Counted from the stretch's first letter, positions 1 through 10,022 are shown. The stretch is 64,000 nt of DNA from Herbaspirillum frisingense GSF30 (GCF_000300975.2 NZ_AEEC02000023.1:25542-89541); one strand, 5' to 3'. Numbers and translations: made by a program. Notes: generated from the letters alone by a model not told the origin.

Positions 1-63
1 CGTCTGTTCTGGCGCAAGGGCAGGGCGCCGGCCGGGCAGGCTTCTGCAAGTTCGCGTCCCTGA
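1..63 (+). CDS. C-terminal tail of an upstream gene (5' end outside window)
   Basis: Frame 1 is open from the first base to a TGA at 61-63 and encodes about 20 residues rich in Arg, Lys, Ala and Ser (starting RLFWRKGRAPAG). A basic tail like this is common after a last membrane helix, but there is too little sequence to name a family. The only other support is its position just before the msrA promoter region. Confidence 0.35.
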   Translation, partial: RLFWRKGRAPAGQASASSRP

Positions 64-134
64 GCCGGCCTGGCTTGGGCGGCGCGGCTGCCTACAATTC
101 TTTCTTGTCTGATCGACCGTACCGGAGATTCACC

Positions 135-842
135 ATGACCATCCTGAAACCTGCCGCCCTGGCTTCGGCCGCCTTGTGCCTGGCGCTGGCCTCGTTTGCT
201 TGCCTTTCGACAGCCCATGCCGCGGAGGCTGCCGTGGCGGTGCCAGCCCCGGCTGGCAAGGCAGTGCTGGGCTCGACCGCCAGCAGTGAGACCGTGGTGC
301 TGGCCGGTGGATGCTTCTGGGGCGTGCAGGGGGTGTTCCAGCATACCCAGGGCGTATTGAAGGCAGTTTCCGGCTATGCCGGCGGCAAGTCCGATACCGC
401 CAGCTATTCCATGGTCAGCTCTGGTACCACCGGCCATGCGGAGGCGGTGCAGGTGACCTATGATCCGCGCAAGATTTCCTTCGGTCAGCTGCTGCAGATC
501 TATTTCTCGGTGGCGCACGATCCTACCCAGCTCAATCGCCAGGGCCCGGATCAGGGCACGCAATATCGCTCGGCCATCTTCACCGCAAGTGACGAGCAGA
601 AGCAGGCGGCCCAGGCCTACATTGCACAGCTCAACGCGGCCAAGGTGTTTTCCGCACCGATCGTGACCCAGGTGGCGCCCCTGCAGGGCTTCTACCGCGC
701 CGAGGATTACCATCAGGACTACGCCACCCTGCATCCCAACCAGCCCTACATCGCCTACAACGACCTGCCCAAGATCGGCAACCTGCAGAAGATGTATCCG
801 GCCATCTACCGCGCCGATCCGGTGCTGGTGTTCAAACGCTGA
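135..842 (+). CDS. msrA: Exported peptide methionine sulfoxide reductase MsrA
   Basis: Reduces the S-epimer of methionine sulfoxide in proteins. The 235-residue product begins with a signal peptide (about residues 1-29, cleavage near AHA/AE), so it should act in the periplasm. The MsrA active-site motif GCFWG lies at residues 59-63, with Cys60 as the nucleophile, followed by the family blocks SGYAGG, GHAEAVQV, HDPTQLNRQGPDQGTQYRS and EDYHQDY. The mature protein has no second cysteine, so it is a 1-Cys MsrA without the usual C-terminal resolving Cys; a direct outside reductant is inferred. The ATG at 135 is chosen because the signal peptide starts there; an in-frame ATG at 75 would add 20 unlikely residues. 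A TACAAT at 93-98 could be its -10 element. Confidence 0.93.
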   Translation: MTILKPAALASAALCLALASFACLSTAHAAEAAVAVPAPAGKAVLGSTASSETVVLAGGCFWGVQGVFQHTQGVLKAVSGYAGGKSDTASYSMVSSGTTGHAEAVQVTYDPRKISFGQLLQIYFSVAHDPTQLNRQGPDQGTQYRSAIFTASDEQKQAAQAYIAQLNAAKVFSAPIVTQVAPLQGFYRAEDYHQDYATLHPNQPYIAYNDLPKIGNLQKMYPAIYRADPVLVFKR

Positions 843-921
843 CATCGCCCCGCCAGCTGGCGTTCGCCCCCGTGGCGGGCAGGGATGAGACAATACGCCC
901 GTTTGTCTCCCTTGCCCCGTC

Positions 922-2643
922 ATGAATTCACACGCCACTCTCCAGCTCGCCCTCGACCATTTCGACCTGCAGGACTACGCAGCTGCCGAGCAATCGCTGT
1001 TTGCCTTGCTTGAACAGCATCCGCAGCACAAGGATGCGCTGCACCTGCTGGGTAGCGTGGCGGCCGCGCAAGGACGTTTCGAGGAGGCTGCGCTAGCCTG
1101 GCAGCAGGCGCTGCGGCTGGTCGAGCCGGACAGCGAGGAAGCGCTGGCCCTGCGTTATCGCCTGGGCCGCGCCTTCTATGAACAGGGGCGCTTTGAAGAT
1201 GCCTTCCTGCTCTATCGTGATCTGATCGAGGCGGGCCATCAGCAGGCCGAATTCTTCGTCGCCGCAGCGGCCGCCCTGCAGGCATTGTCACCTTCCGGCA
1301 AGAATGACCGACAGGCGCTGGCCTTGCTGGAGGAGGCCCTCCAGCGCAATCCCGAACAAGCCGACACCTGGCATCGCAAGGCATTGCTGCATGAGCGCGC
1401 CGCTCAATGGGCGGCGGCGCGCGACTGCATCCACCAGGCGCTGCGCCTGAACGATCAGTCTGCGCAGCTCTGGCTGGCCGCCGGACTGATTGAGCACGCC
1501 CTGGGCGCCTATGAGGAAGCGCTGCGCTACTACGATCAGGCCCTGATTCTCTCGCCCGAGCTGGTGGACGCCCACGTCAGCCGCGGTACCACGCTGGCCC
1601 GCCTGCGTGACCATGAGGAGGCCATCGACAGCTATCGCCGTGCCCTGCGCATCGATGCGGGAGATGCCGACGCCCACGTCAACCTGGCGCTCTCCCTGCT
1701 TGCCCTGGGCCGGCTGGAAGAGGCGCTGCCATTGTACGAATGGCGCTGGGAAGGACGCGGTGCCGACCCTTACCGGCATGCGACGATTCCGGCCTGGAAC
1801 GGTGGCAGCAGCTTGCAAGGCAAGCGTCTCCTGCTGTGGGCCGAGCAGGGGCAGGGCGATACCATCCAGTTCAGCCGGTACGTGCTGCAGATGGTCGGGG
1901 CTGGTGCCGAGGTCGTGCTGGAGGTGCCGGCCAGTCTGCTGAGGCTGATGCACGGCTTGCCCTGCGCCGCAAGCATCCGCCTGGTGGCGATGGGACAGGC
2001 CTTGCCGGAGGTCGACTTCCAGTTGCCCTTGATGAGCCTGCCGCTGGTGTGCAATACCTCCCTGGCTTCTATCCCGGAAAGCTTTCCAGGTTCGTCCTAC
2101 CTGGCGCCGGAGGCTGGCATGTGCAGCAAATGGGAGACCCGCATTGCAGCGCTCGCTCCCCGTGCAGCCGGACGCGTGCGCGTCGGCGTGGTGTGTTCCG
2201 GCAATGCTGGCAACGTCAACGATGCGCGCCGCTCTATCGCCCTCGAACGCTTTGCCACGCTGGAGCAGGCGCGTGGCGGACTGGATTTCTTCGTGCTCCA
2301 GCCTGACCTGCGCGACGCCGATGCCCAATGGCTGCGGCAGGCTGGTCCCGGCTGGCATGACCTTGGTGCCGACATCGGTGATTTCGCCGATACCGCCGCC
2401 GCTTTATCCTGCATGGATCTGCTGATCAGCGTCGATACTGCCGCCGCCCACCTGGCCGGTGCGCTCGGCCGGCCGGTGTGGGTCGCCTTGCCGCATGCGC
2501 CCGACTGGCGCTGGTTCCTGCAGCGACATGATTCCCCCTGGTATCCAACAGTCCGCCTGTTCCGTCAGCAGCAGGCCGGCGCCTGGGATGACGTGATCGG
2601 TATGCTGCGGGCCGCATTGGCGATCGAAAATTTCAAGGCTTGA
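922..2643 (+). CDS. TPR protein with C-terminal glycosyltransferase family 9-like domain
   Basis: 573 residues. The first ~270 are tandem tetratricopeptide repeats, clearest in the blocks ending GAYEEALRYYDQALILSPE and DHEEAIDSYRRALRIDAGDA. The C-terminal ~280 resemble the GT-B fold of heptosyltransferase/GT9-like proteins: LLLWAEQGQGDTIQFSRY for the N-terminal half, then MDLLISVDTAAAHLAGALG and RPVWVALPHAPDWRW for the nucleotide-sugar half. Such TPR-GT9 proteins are common in beta- and gammaproteobacteria, and several sit near flagellin or surface-protein genes. Acceptor and donor cannot be read from sequence. It lies just upstream of the giant surface-protein locus on the same strand but is separated by 332 bp, so a role in modifying that protein is only a guess. 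Confidence 0.8.
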   Translation: MNSHATLQLALDHFDLQDYAAAEQSLFALLEQHPQHKDALHLLGSVAAAQGRFEEAALAWQQALRLVEPDSEEALALRYRLGRAFYEQGRFEDAFLLYRDLIEAGHQQAEFFVAAAAALQALSPSGKNDRQALALLEEALQRNPEQADTWHRKALLHERAAQWAAARDCIHQALRLNDQSAQLWLAAGLIEHALGAYEEALRYYDQALILSPELVDAHVSRGTTLARLRDHEEAIDSYRRALRIDAGDADAHVNLALSLLALGRLEEALPLYEWRWEGRGADPYRHATIPAWNGGSSLQGKRLLLWAEQGQGDTIQFSRYVLQMVGAGAEVVLEVPASLLRLMHGLPCAASIRLVAMGQALPEVDFQLPLMSLPLVCNTSLASIPESFPGSSYLAPEAGMCSKWETRIAALAPRAAGRVRVGVVCSGNAGNVNDARRSIALERFATLEQARGGLDFFVLQPDLRDADAQWLRQAGPGWHDLGADIGDFADTAAALSCMDLLISVDTAAAHLAGALGRPVWVALPHAPDWRWFLQRHDSPWYPTVRLFRQQQAGAWDDVIGMLRAALAIENFKA

Positions 2644-2975
2644 GGATCGGCCAGTGCCGGGAACGGCTGGTGTCCTTGATCCGGGCTTTCGCCGTGCGAC
2701 CTGAACTTTCTTGGCATTTCTCGAAAAATTACGAGAGTGCGAGAACATTTCTGCCCCAATAGACAATTCGTCACTTCGCGCATTTCCGCGATCATCCAAG
2801 ACCCATTCTTGTCCTTGTCGTCGCCTGCTACCGACCGGCTACAGTGAACCTCCGAGCGCGTTGTCGGAACCCGCTGACCGGTCGCAATTTCCGCTTTGCC
2901 CAGCGCCCGAGGCGCGCCGAGGAAGCGAACTGCGCGACATCCTGTGTGGACAAGACCAACAGGAAATGATCGCAC
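2644..2975 (+). promoter_or_regulatory. 332-bp gene-free leader of the giant surface-protein gene
   Basis: No convincing gene is present. It holds an inverted repeat TCTCG (2719-2723) / CGAGA (2732-2736) with an 8-base AT-rich spacer, followed by a third CGAGA at 2740-2744. This is a candidate operator for the two XRE regulators encoded at the end of the cluster. No clear -35/-10 pair could be assigned. Confidence 0.3.
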
Positions 2976-5900
2976 ATGAACGACCACACCAAGCAACGCG
3001 CCCCCCGCTCCCTGCAGACCGGCCTGACCACCCCGCGCAGCCGCATCACCCGACTGGCGGCCACAATCGCGCTGGCCTTTGCCGGCTGGACCAGCCAGGC
3101 CGACGCCACCACCCTGGGCGACCTGGTCAGGCAGGCCGCCTTCAACAATCCGTCCGCACTGGCGCGCCAGCGGGCCGCCGAAGCGGCGGCGGACGCCGTC
3201 TCGTCCGCACGCTGGCAATTCTTCCCTACGCCTTCGCTCTCTGTGGAACGTGCCGGGATGACCAGTTCCCGTGATATCTCCTACAACGGCGACGACACCG
3301 TCGTTACGATGCGCCTGCAGCAGACCTTGTGGTCCGGTGGTCGCCTGTCCGGTCAGCTGGAGCAGGCCGGCCACAATCAGCAGTCGGCCGAAGAAGCCTT
3401 GCGCGAGCAACGTTTCCGCCTGGCCGAGCAGGTCATTTCGCAATACAGCCTATGGGTGCGCTCCGACCTGGCTGCGGCCGCCAACCAGAAGAACCTGAAA
3501 GCGCTGGAAGATTTTCTCGCACAAAGCCTGCGCCGGGAGAAGGAAGGCGCTGCCGCCCAGGTCGACGTCACGCTGGTCCGTGGTCGCCGCGACCAGGCCA
3601 TCACCGATCTGCTGGGAGCCAAGTCCAGCCGCGTGTCGGCACGCCTGCAACTGGAGCAATTGGTCGGGCTACCCCTGAGCGACGAAGAACTGCGGGCCGA
3701 CGTCGACAAGCAGATGATCGGTGAGGACCTGCCCCTGCTGACCGAAGCCATGCTTGACAGCAGCCCCGTGCTCAAGCGGCTGTTCGCCGACGACGCGGTG
3801 TCGGCCACGGATCCCTTGACCACGCCCACGGTCGATGACTACCACAATATCGGCCTGGTCAACCCGGTAGCCGATGCGACAGGTCATCGCGCATCGTTGG
3901 TCACCGCAGACAATCTTGAATCAGTCAATGCGGCCTTGCGGACCCCCACCATCAACGCGGCCCAGGCCGACACGCCCGCCCGCCTGAAGGATGTGGTGCA
4001 GGCGTATCAGGCCATCCTGTCCCGCGCCAACGGCGCTCTGCCGGATGGCGACATCGCCCTGACCGCGTCCCAGTTCAAGGCTATCGGGGCGGCGATTGAT
4101 GGCGTCACCACGGCAGTAGGCAAGAACACCGATGGTGCGGTACTGAGCCTGTTGGACGGTGTCATCGCCGGCAAGCAGGCCGCCGATGTGAAGACCCCCG
4201 CCGGGATCAATGCCCTGGGTGTGCTGGTCAACAAGATCATGGCCCAGGCCCAGTCCAATGATGAAGCGCCCCGTCTGACGGCGGCAGAATTGCAGCAATT
4301 GGGCCTGACTACCGCCAGCGGCACTGCGCTCACGGCAGAAGAGCCGGCAGCCATTGCCGCAGTACTGTATGCCATCCGTGCCGGTGCCGATGATGGCAGT
4401 GACGTCAACACGCTGGCCAAGCTGCAGGCGGTGGTCGCCAAGGCGGCGACGGCCTACCACAAGATTCAGGTCTATGCCGATCTGACCAGCGTGCCGGGCG
4501 GCTTCCCGGAAGATAGCGGCCGGCCTACTGCCGACGACTTCAAGGCCATGGGCCTGAAGCTACCGGCCAGCGTGGAGGCCGACAAGGCCATCGGCGCCGC
4601 TGGCACTCTGCTGACTGCGGCTTTCGGCGCGGCGCAGATTGATACGCCGGCCAAGCTCCAGAGCATTCTGGACAACTGGGACAAGCTGTTCGCCCTGGTC
4701 AACGGCAAGGCGGACACTCCCGCGCTGACTGACGCCACGCGAGTTTCATTCAGCGCCTTGCTGAGCGGTGTGGGTGTCGTTGTCGATGCCAAGATTTCGC
4801 CCACCGCGCTGGATGTCCTGCAGACCGCATTGGACAGCCAGTCCAATCAAAGCGTGATGAACACCCCGGTCAAGCTCGAGGGCATGCTCAGTACCGCCCA
4901 GTCCTTGTTGGCATTGCCTGGCAAGCGCCAGGTATTTGCCGCAGAGCGGTTGCCTGCGCATCTTGTCGCCGCCGATCTGGTGGCGCTGGGTGTGGTGCAA
5001 CCTGGTGTCTCTGACGGGGCTGCTGCTGCTGTCCTCAGTGCGGTGTCGGGCCAGCCCGGCAGCGCAGTCGACAGTCTGCTCAAGCTGCAGGGTGTGGCGA
5101 GCCTCGCCACCAAGGCTCAGGCCAAGATTGCCGCGTATGCCGAAGATAGCGCCAAGCCGGTGCCGACCGCGGGCGATTATCTTGCTGTCGGCCTGGTCAA
5201 GGCCGATGGCTCTGCATTGGTGAGCGCCGACAATCTCGGCGCCCTGAACAGTACCCTGGCCAGTACCGCCATTACCGGCGCATTGGCCGCCGACCCGGCC
5301 AGGCTCAAGACCATGATCGATGCCTACGCCGGCATCATCAGCGGTGTCATGGTGGGCGGGGCGGCGCCGGCGCTGAATGACTACGCCAGCGTCGGCCTGT
5401 CCGGTCTGACGGCGCAGAACAAGAGCTTGCTGGATGGGGCCATCCAACTGCTGGGCGTGGAAAAAGTGAAAGATCAGGCACAGTTGCAGAAGGCCGCGCA
5501 GGCGGTGGTCAAGATTGCCGCACTGGCCGATGGCAATGCCAATTCCGCCAGCGCACTGCCGGTGGCCGATGACTACGCGGCGCTGGGCCTGAACATGGGG
5601 CGTTCCAGCACCGCCAGCGACGCCGATGGGTCCGGCGCAGCGCTGCTGGGCCATGCCATTGATGCCATGCCACTGGCCAACGTGAACACCACGGCCAAAC
5701 TGCAGGCGATACTGGACGCGGTCAACAAGCTCATGGACAGTGCCGCGCGCCTGCCGGGTGCCGCCATGCCCGTCAGCGATGACCTCAAGTTGCTGGGCAT
5801 CGACATTTCCGCCAGGACGCCTGCCCAGCAAGGCGCCATCCTGGCCGCCATCGGCACCAGCGGCACGGACGGCAGCCAGATCAAGAGCATCGCCGCCATC

Positions 5901-8900
5901 AACGCGCTGGTGCAGAAGGCGGTGGATGCATTGGCCAAGATCAGTGCCTATGCGCAGGACAATACCGGCGCATCCTTGGGCGTACCGACGGTGGAGGACT
6001 ACACCGCCATGGGCGTCTTTGGTGTTAGCAGCGCCAGTCTGTCGCCCATCAACGCCGCACTGGCGACCTCGGCGGTGAACGCCGCGCGCGCCGCCACACA
6101 ACCGCTGGTGCAGGGGATTGCCAATGCCTATCTGAAGATTCTGGCCGCCGCCGACGGCACCCGCGCCGACCCTGATCCGGTCGGCAGCGCCAGCGTTCCG
6201 TCCGTGGCCGAACTGGAACTGCTGGGTGTCAACGTATCGTCGACCACGGATGCCAACCGCATCAGCCTGCTGTCGACTGCGCTGGACGCCATTACGGCCG
6301 ACAAGGTCGATACACCCGCAGACATCGATCTGATCAGTCTGTCTGCCGGCAAATTGATAGCTGCTGCGGCGCGGCCCGATGCTGCCGCCCTGTTGACGAT
6401 AGAGGATTTCACCAACCTCGGCGTGCAGGGCCTGGACGCCGCCTTCCTGTCCAATGTGCAGGCGTTGGTGGGGTCCCACGACGTCTCGCAGATGAATACC
6501 AGTTCCCTGCTGCAGGGTCTGGTCGATGGCCTGCTGAAAGATCTGAAGGTCATTCGCAACTATGCCGATGGGGTGGCCAACACCGACGCCTCGCTGGGTC
6601 CGGTCGCCAGCGTACTCGTACCGACCGTTGAGAACTATGCCCGCGCCGGCGTCAAGGACGTGGACGCGACCATGCTTCCCTTCATCAATGCCTCCGTGAA
6701 GGCGCTGGCCAGTTCCAGCCTGGTAGATAGCAAGGCCAAGCTGCAAGCCATTGTGCAGGCCTACCAGCATGTGCTGCAAGGTGCCGACGGCGTGCCGGGC
6801 AACCTGGTCAGTGGCATCACCCGCGCCGAACTGTTGCGGATCGGCGTACCGGCCGACAAGCTGCGCGATCCGTCGGCCCCGGGCCTGTCGAAGGACGAGG
6901 CGGCACTGGCCAAGGCGACATTCTCCTTGCTCACCTCGGCGCTGGATGCGCAACCCGCCGACAAGAGCACAGTGGCCACGCCGGCCAAGATTGCCGACCT
7001 GGCCGCCATCGCCGGCCGCGTGGCCGCATATGCGGCGGGGGACGCCACCGTCGCCGCGCCTACCAGCAGCGATCTCAGTGCCCTGGGAGTGAAGAACATC
7101 CTGCCGCAGACCGACGGCTCCATGCCCTCTACGGTGGCGCTGATCAACAGTGGCCTGAAGTCCGTCAACGCCGCCGATCTGTCCACGTTGAACCTGCAGA
7201 AGATCCAGACCATGGCGACCGCCGCCGCCAAGGTACGCTCGTTGGCCGGTTCCGATGGCATTATCCCGGACGCGAACCGCCCAGCCGCCGATGCCATGAA
7301 TGCCGATGGCACGCCGCAGGCTGGTGCGCCGCTCACCTACGGCGAGTTCCGCGCCCTGGGCATGGACATCAACAATGCGCCTGCCAACCTGAAGCTGCTC
7401 AACGATGTCCTCGACAACGCACGCAACTTTGCGTCCGTATCCGACCTGGGCAAGATCACTTCGATGAAACTGGTCGACATCGTCAATCGCGTGATGCGCC
7501 AGGCCGATCTGGATGCGACCCCGAACGCCACCTCCGCCAGCATCTCCTTGTCTGAATGGACGGGTCTGGGCCTGGTCGGTACCGGCACCGCGCCGGAAGT
7601 CAGTGCCACTACCCTGAACGCGCTCATGGCAGCGATCAAGGCGCTCACGCCGGCCGACGTCGATACGATGGCCGAGCTCAAGTCGGTGGCTGCAGCGGCC
7701 CGCGCCGCGCAGGACAAGATCAGGCAGTACGCCGATGCACAGACATCGGGCGCCGTGGCGCCGGCCGGTTCTGACCCGATGACGCCGGTCGCCAAGGACT
7801 TCGCCGACATGGGTGTGAGCGGCATCAGCAACTTCAAGACGCCGACGCCAGATCGTTCTGATGGTATGCCAGCCGGACTCTTCACGGTGCTTTCGGCCCT
7901 GGCGACCAGTTCGGTCGATGGCAAGCGCACTGCCACCGCCGACCTGGTGCAGGGCATCGTCGACAGCGCCAACAAGCTGCTGGCATTGGCCGATGGCCGT
8001 GCCAATACGCCGGCCAACCAGCCGTCGCTGGAAGACTTCCGCCTGTTGGGCGCCGATCTGTCCAGTCTGGGCAAGGCTGCGATCAAGACCGACTACCTGT
8101 CACTGCTCGACTCCGTGATCGACCGCATGACGGCCGACAAGGTCGATACCCCGGCCGAGATCCTTGCCTTGGCCACGCTGGTTGCGGGCGTGCTGGATTG
8201 CGCCGGCGGGCAGGGCGGGGCGCTTCCAACGCGCGCTGATCTGGAAAGACTGGGTGTGACCGGGTTGAAGGACAACAACATGCCCGCCGTGCTGGCTGAA
8301 TTGCTCCAGCTGCCATTGGACAAGCTCTCCACCATCAATACCTTGCCCGGCTTGCAAAGCCTGGTGGACAAGGCCAACGCGGCGCAGGACAAGATCCGCG
8401 ACTATGCCGCCGATAGCACCAAGCCCTTGCCGACCGCGCAGGATTACGCCGACATGGCGGTGGTTCTGCCGATCAGCCCCAAGGCAGTGGCCGACAGCAT
8501 CCTGGCGGCCACCAACCAGGCCCTCGCATCCGCTCCGATCGGCGCTGACCAGGCCAATACGCCCGACAAGGTACAGACCATCGTCAACAGCTATGCCAAG
8601 CTGTTGCAACTGGCCGATGGCAGTGTCAATGCTGCTGCCGAGGCGATGCCTACCGTACAGGATTTCGTCAACGTCGGTGTCGACAAGGCGCTCACTGACA
8701 AACTGGCAGGTACTTCCAATCTGCTGCTGCTGAACCAGCTGATCGACGGCGCCGCCAATACGGCTATCCGCTTTTTTCATCAATCCGGTACCTCTGTCCG
8801 GGGCGGTGAAATCCAAGTCTTGATGCCGAACGCTACCAGGCTGATGTTAGAGGGATTGGGCTCGTACTTGAACCCTAATATGGATCTCTACGTCCTGCAA

Positions 8901-10022
8901 GCTAACGAAAACCTGAGGACCCGAGGGCCAGACCTTGATGTCGGCAATATCCGCCTGTTCTATCAGGTGACGACCAACATCGAAAGTTCGGCGCCGACGA
9001 TCAACGTGACCTACGACGGCACGAAGGCCAGCGAGGGTGACGCCATCGCGCTCTACGAGGGCGACAAGGAGCTGGTTCGCAGAACGTTGGGCAAAGGCGA
9101 CGTCGGCAGAGCCGGGATCACGTTAGGGCTGACTGTCGAGAACAACCTGTCGTCCGGCAAGCACGTGATTGCGGCCAAGTTCATCGATATGGCCGGCAAT
9201 ACGGTCAGCTCGAACGATGTGCCGGTCACGATTGCGGAGGGGCTGGCCGCGCCGGTGGTGACCAATCTGCGGATCACTGGTGAATCCGGAGTTCCCCAGG
9301 CCATCAATGACTCCCTGACCAAGTACGCAATGATCACTGAGCTACCGAGCACTTCCACCGGGAAAATCGCGCCGGAGCAGAATGTGATCTTCTCCGGCAC
9401 GGTGGGCACGCCCGGAAGCAGCGGCGAAGAGTATGAGATTCAGGCCGTCATGGGGAACAGGATCATGGCGTTCGGAAAGGTCAAGGCGGGTGATTTTTCG
9501 CTGAAGGCTCCTGCCAATACCCTCGAGCCGGGCCTTTACAAGGACGTGAGGTTCGTCGTCACCAATATTTCGGACGGCGTCAACAATGGGCAGACGCTTT
9601 GGATCAAGAACCATACCGCGGCCTGGTACTGGATCCCGCAAAGCCTAAGGGATTTGAGCGGTGGGGCCGGCGATGACGTCATTCCGCTGGGTACCACCGA
9701 GAAGGGCCAGGGTACCAACATCCAGACAGGCGCCGGCAAGGACACCTTGATAGTCGGGGATTACCGTAATGCCACCGACAAGAGCAAGCTGGCCGCCACC
9801 ATCACGGACTTCTACCTGGGCCAGGACAAGGTATCCATCTTCGGGCAGACGGTGACCAAGGCCAACCTCGACAGCTACGTCAAGGCATCGTCGTTTGGAG
9901 GTCTTTCCACCAAGCTGGCGATCGATCTGGATGGTGCCGGTCCCGGCACGACCATCTACAACCTGTACCTGCAGAACGTGCAGTACAACCCCAACAGCAT
10001 CGCGACCATCTTTGGAGTGTGA
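2976..10022 (+). CDS. Giant chimeric surface protein: half TolC, 23 repeats, RTX-like secretion tail
   Basis: 2348 residues in an unbroken frame. (1) Signal peptide, about residues 26-44, cleavage near ADA/TT. (2) Residues ~45-270 match the first of the two structural halves of a TolC/OMF protomer: TTLGDLVRQAAFNNPS, LQQTLWSGGRLSG, AEQVISQYSLWVRSDL. The second half begins (LPLLTEAMLDSSPVLKRLF) and breaks off near residue 272. (3) Residues ~283-1925 hold about 23 degenerate repeats of ~70 residues with head motif PTxxD(Y/F/L)xx(L/M)G(V/L) and a Thr/Ala-Lys-Leu-Gln helix ending in ADG-like turns. (4) Residues ~1930-2200 look like beta-sandwich Ig-like segments. (5) The last ~120 residues carry RTX-like half-repeats (GGAGDDVIP, GAGKDTLIV) and a hydrophobic C-terminus typical of type I substrates. 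A TolC channel fused to a type I substrate is not a standard architecture. It could be a true fusion, an in-frame deletion between neighbouring tolC and adhesin genes, or an assembly collapse. Confidence 0.8.
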   Translation: MNDHTKQRAPRSLQTGLTTPRSRITRLAATIALAFAGWTSQADATTLGDLVRQAAFNNPSALARQRAAEAAADAVSSARWQFFPTPSLSVERAGMTSSRDISYNGDDTVVTMRLQQTLWSGGRLSGQLEQAGHNQQSAEEALREQRFRLAEQVISQYSLWVRSDLAAAANQKNLKALEDFLAQSLRREKEGAAAQVDVTLVRGRRDQAITDLLGAKSSRVSARLQLEQLVGLPLSDEELRADVDKQMIGEDLPLLTEAMLDSSPVLKRLFADDAVSATDPLTTPTVDDYHNIGLVNPVADATGHRASLVTADNLESVNAALRTPTINAAQADTPARLKDVVQAYQAILSRANGALPDGDIALTASQFKAIGAAIDGVTTAVGKNTDGAVLSLLDGVIAGKQAADVKTPAGINALGVLVNKIMAQAQSNDEAPRLTAAELQQLGLTTASGTALTAEEPAAIAAVLYAIRAGADDGSDVNTLAKLQAVVAKAATAYHKIQVYADLTSVPGGFPEDSGRPTADDFKAMGLKLPASVEADKAIGAAGTLLTAAFGAAQIDTPAKLQSILDNWDKLFALVNGKADTPALTDATRVSFSALLSGVGVVVDAKISPTALDVLQTALDSQSNQSVMNTPVKLEGMLSTAQSLLALPGKRQVFAAERLPAHLVAADLVALGVVQPGVSDGAAAAVLSAVSGQPGSAVDSLLKLQGVASLATKAQAKIAAYAEDSAKPVPTAGDYLAVGLVKADGSALVSADNLGALNSTLASTAITGALAADPARLKTMIDAYAGIISGVMVGGAAPALNDYASVGLSGLTAQNKSLLDGAIQLLGVEKVKDQAQLQKAAQAVVKIAALADGNANSASALPVADDYAALGLNMGRSSTASDADGSGAALLGHAIDAMPLANVNTTAKLQAILDAVNKLMDSAARLPGAAMPVSDDLKLLGIDISARTPAQQGAILAAIGTSGTDGSQIKSIAAINALVQKAVDALAKISAYAQDNTGASLGVPTVEDYTAMGVFGVSSASLSPINAALATSAVNAARAATQPLVQGIANAYLKILAAADGTRADPDPVGSASVPSVAELELLGVNVSSTTDANRISLLSTALDAITADKVDTPADIDLISLSAGKLIAAAARPDAAALLTIEDFTNLGVQGLDAAFLSNVQALVGSHDVSQMNTSSLLQGLVDGLLKDLKVIRNYADGVANTDASLGPVASVLVPTVENYARAGVKDVDATMLPFINASVKALASSSLVDSKAKLQAIVQAYQHVLQGADGVPGNLVSGITRAELLRIGVPADKLRDPSAPGLSKDEAALAKATFSLLTSALDAQPADKSTVATPAKIADLAAIAGRVAAYAAGDATVAAPTSSDLSALGVKNILPQTDGSMPSTVALINSGLKSVNAADLSTLNLQKIQTMATAAAKVRSLAGSDGIIPDANRPAADAMNADGTPQAGAPLTYGEFRALGMDINNAPANLKLLNDVLDNARNFASVSDLGKITSMKLVDIVNRVMRQADLDATPNATSASISLSEWTGLGLVGTGTAPEVSATTLNALMAAIKALTPADVDTMAELKSVAAAARAAQDKIRQYADAQTSGAVAPAGSDPMTPVAKDFADMGVSGISNFKTPTPDRSDGMPAGLFTVLSALATSSVDGKRTATADLVQGIVDSANKLLALADGRANTPANQPSLEDFRLLGADLSSLGKAAIKTDYLSLLDSVIDRMTADKVDTPAEILALATLVAGVLDCAGGQGGALPTRADLERLGVTGLKDNNMPAVLAELLQLPLDKLSTINTLPGLQSLVDKANAAQDKIRDYAADSTKPLPTAQDYADMAVVLPISPKAVADSILAATNQALASAPIGADQANTPDKVQTIVNSYAKLLQLADGSVNAAAEAMPTVQDFVNVGVDKALTDKLAGTSNLLLLNQLIDGAANTAIRFFHQSGTSVRGGEIQVLMPNATRLMLEGLGSYLNPNMDLYVLQANENLRTRGPDLDVGNIRLFYQVTTNIESSAPTINVTYDGTKASEGDAIALYEGDKELVRRTLGKGDVGRAGITLGLTVENNLSSGKHVIAAKFIDMAGNTVSSNDVPVTIAEGLAAPVVTNLRITGESGVPQAINDSLTKYAMITELPSTSTGKIAPEQNVIFSGTVGTPGSSGEEYEIQAVMGNRIMAFGKVKAGDFSLKAPANTLEPGLYKDVRFVVTNISDGVNNGQTLWIKNHTAAWYWIPQSLRDLSGGAGDDVIPLGTTEKGQGTNIQTGAGKDTLIVGDYRNATDKSKLAATITDFYLGQDKVSIFGQTVTKANLDSYVKASSFGGLSTKLAIDLDGAGPGTTIYNLYLQNVQYNPNSIATIFGV

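Noticed and set aside
4746..6953. A long leftward open frame antisense to the repeat array, with apparent His/Gln-rich repeats.
   Set aside because: Its periodicity mirrors the repeats on the sense strand; no ribosome site or known domain is present.
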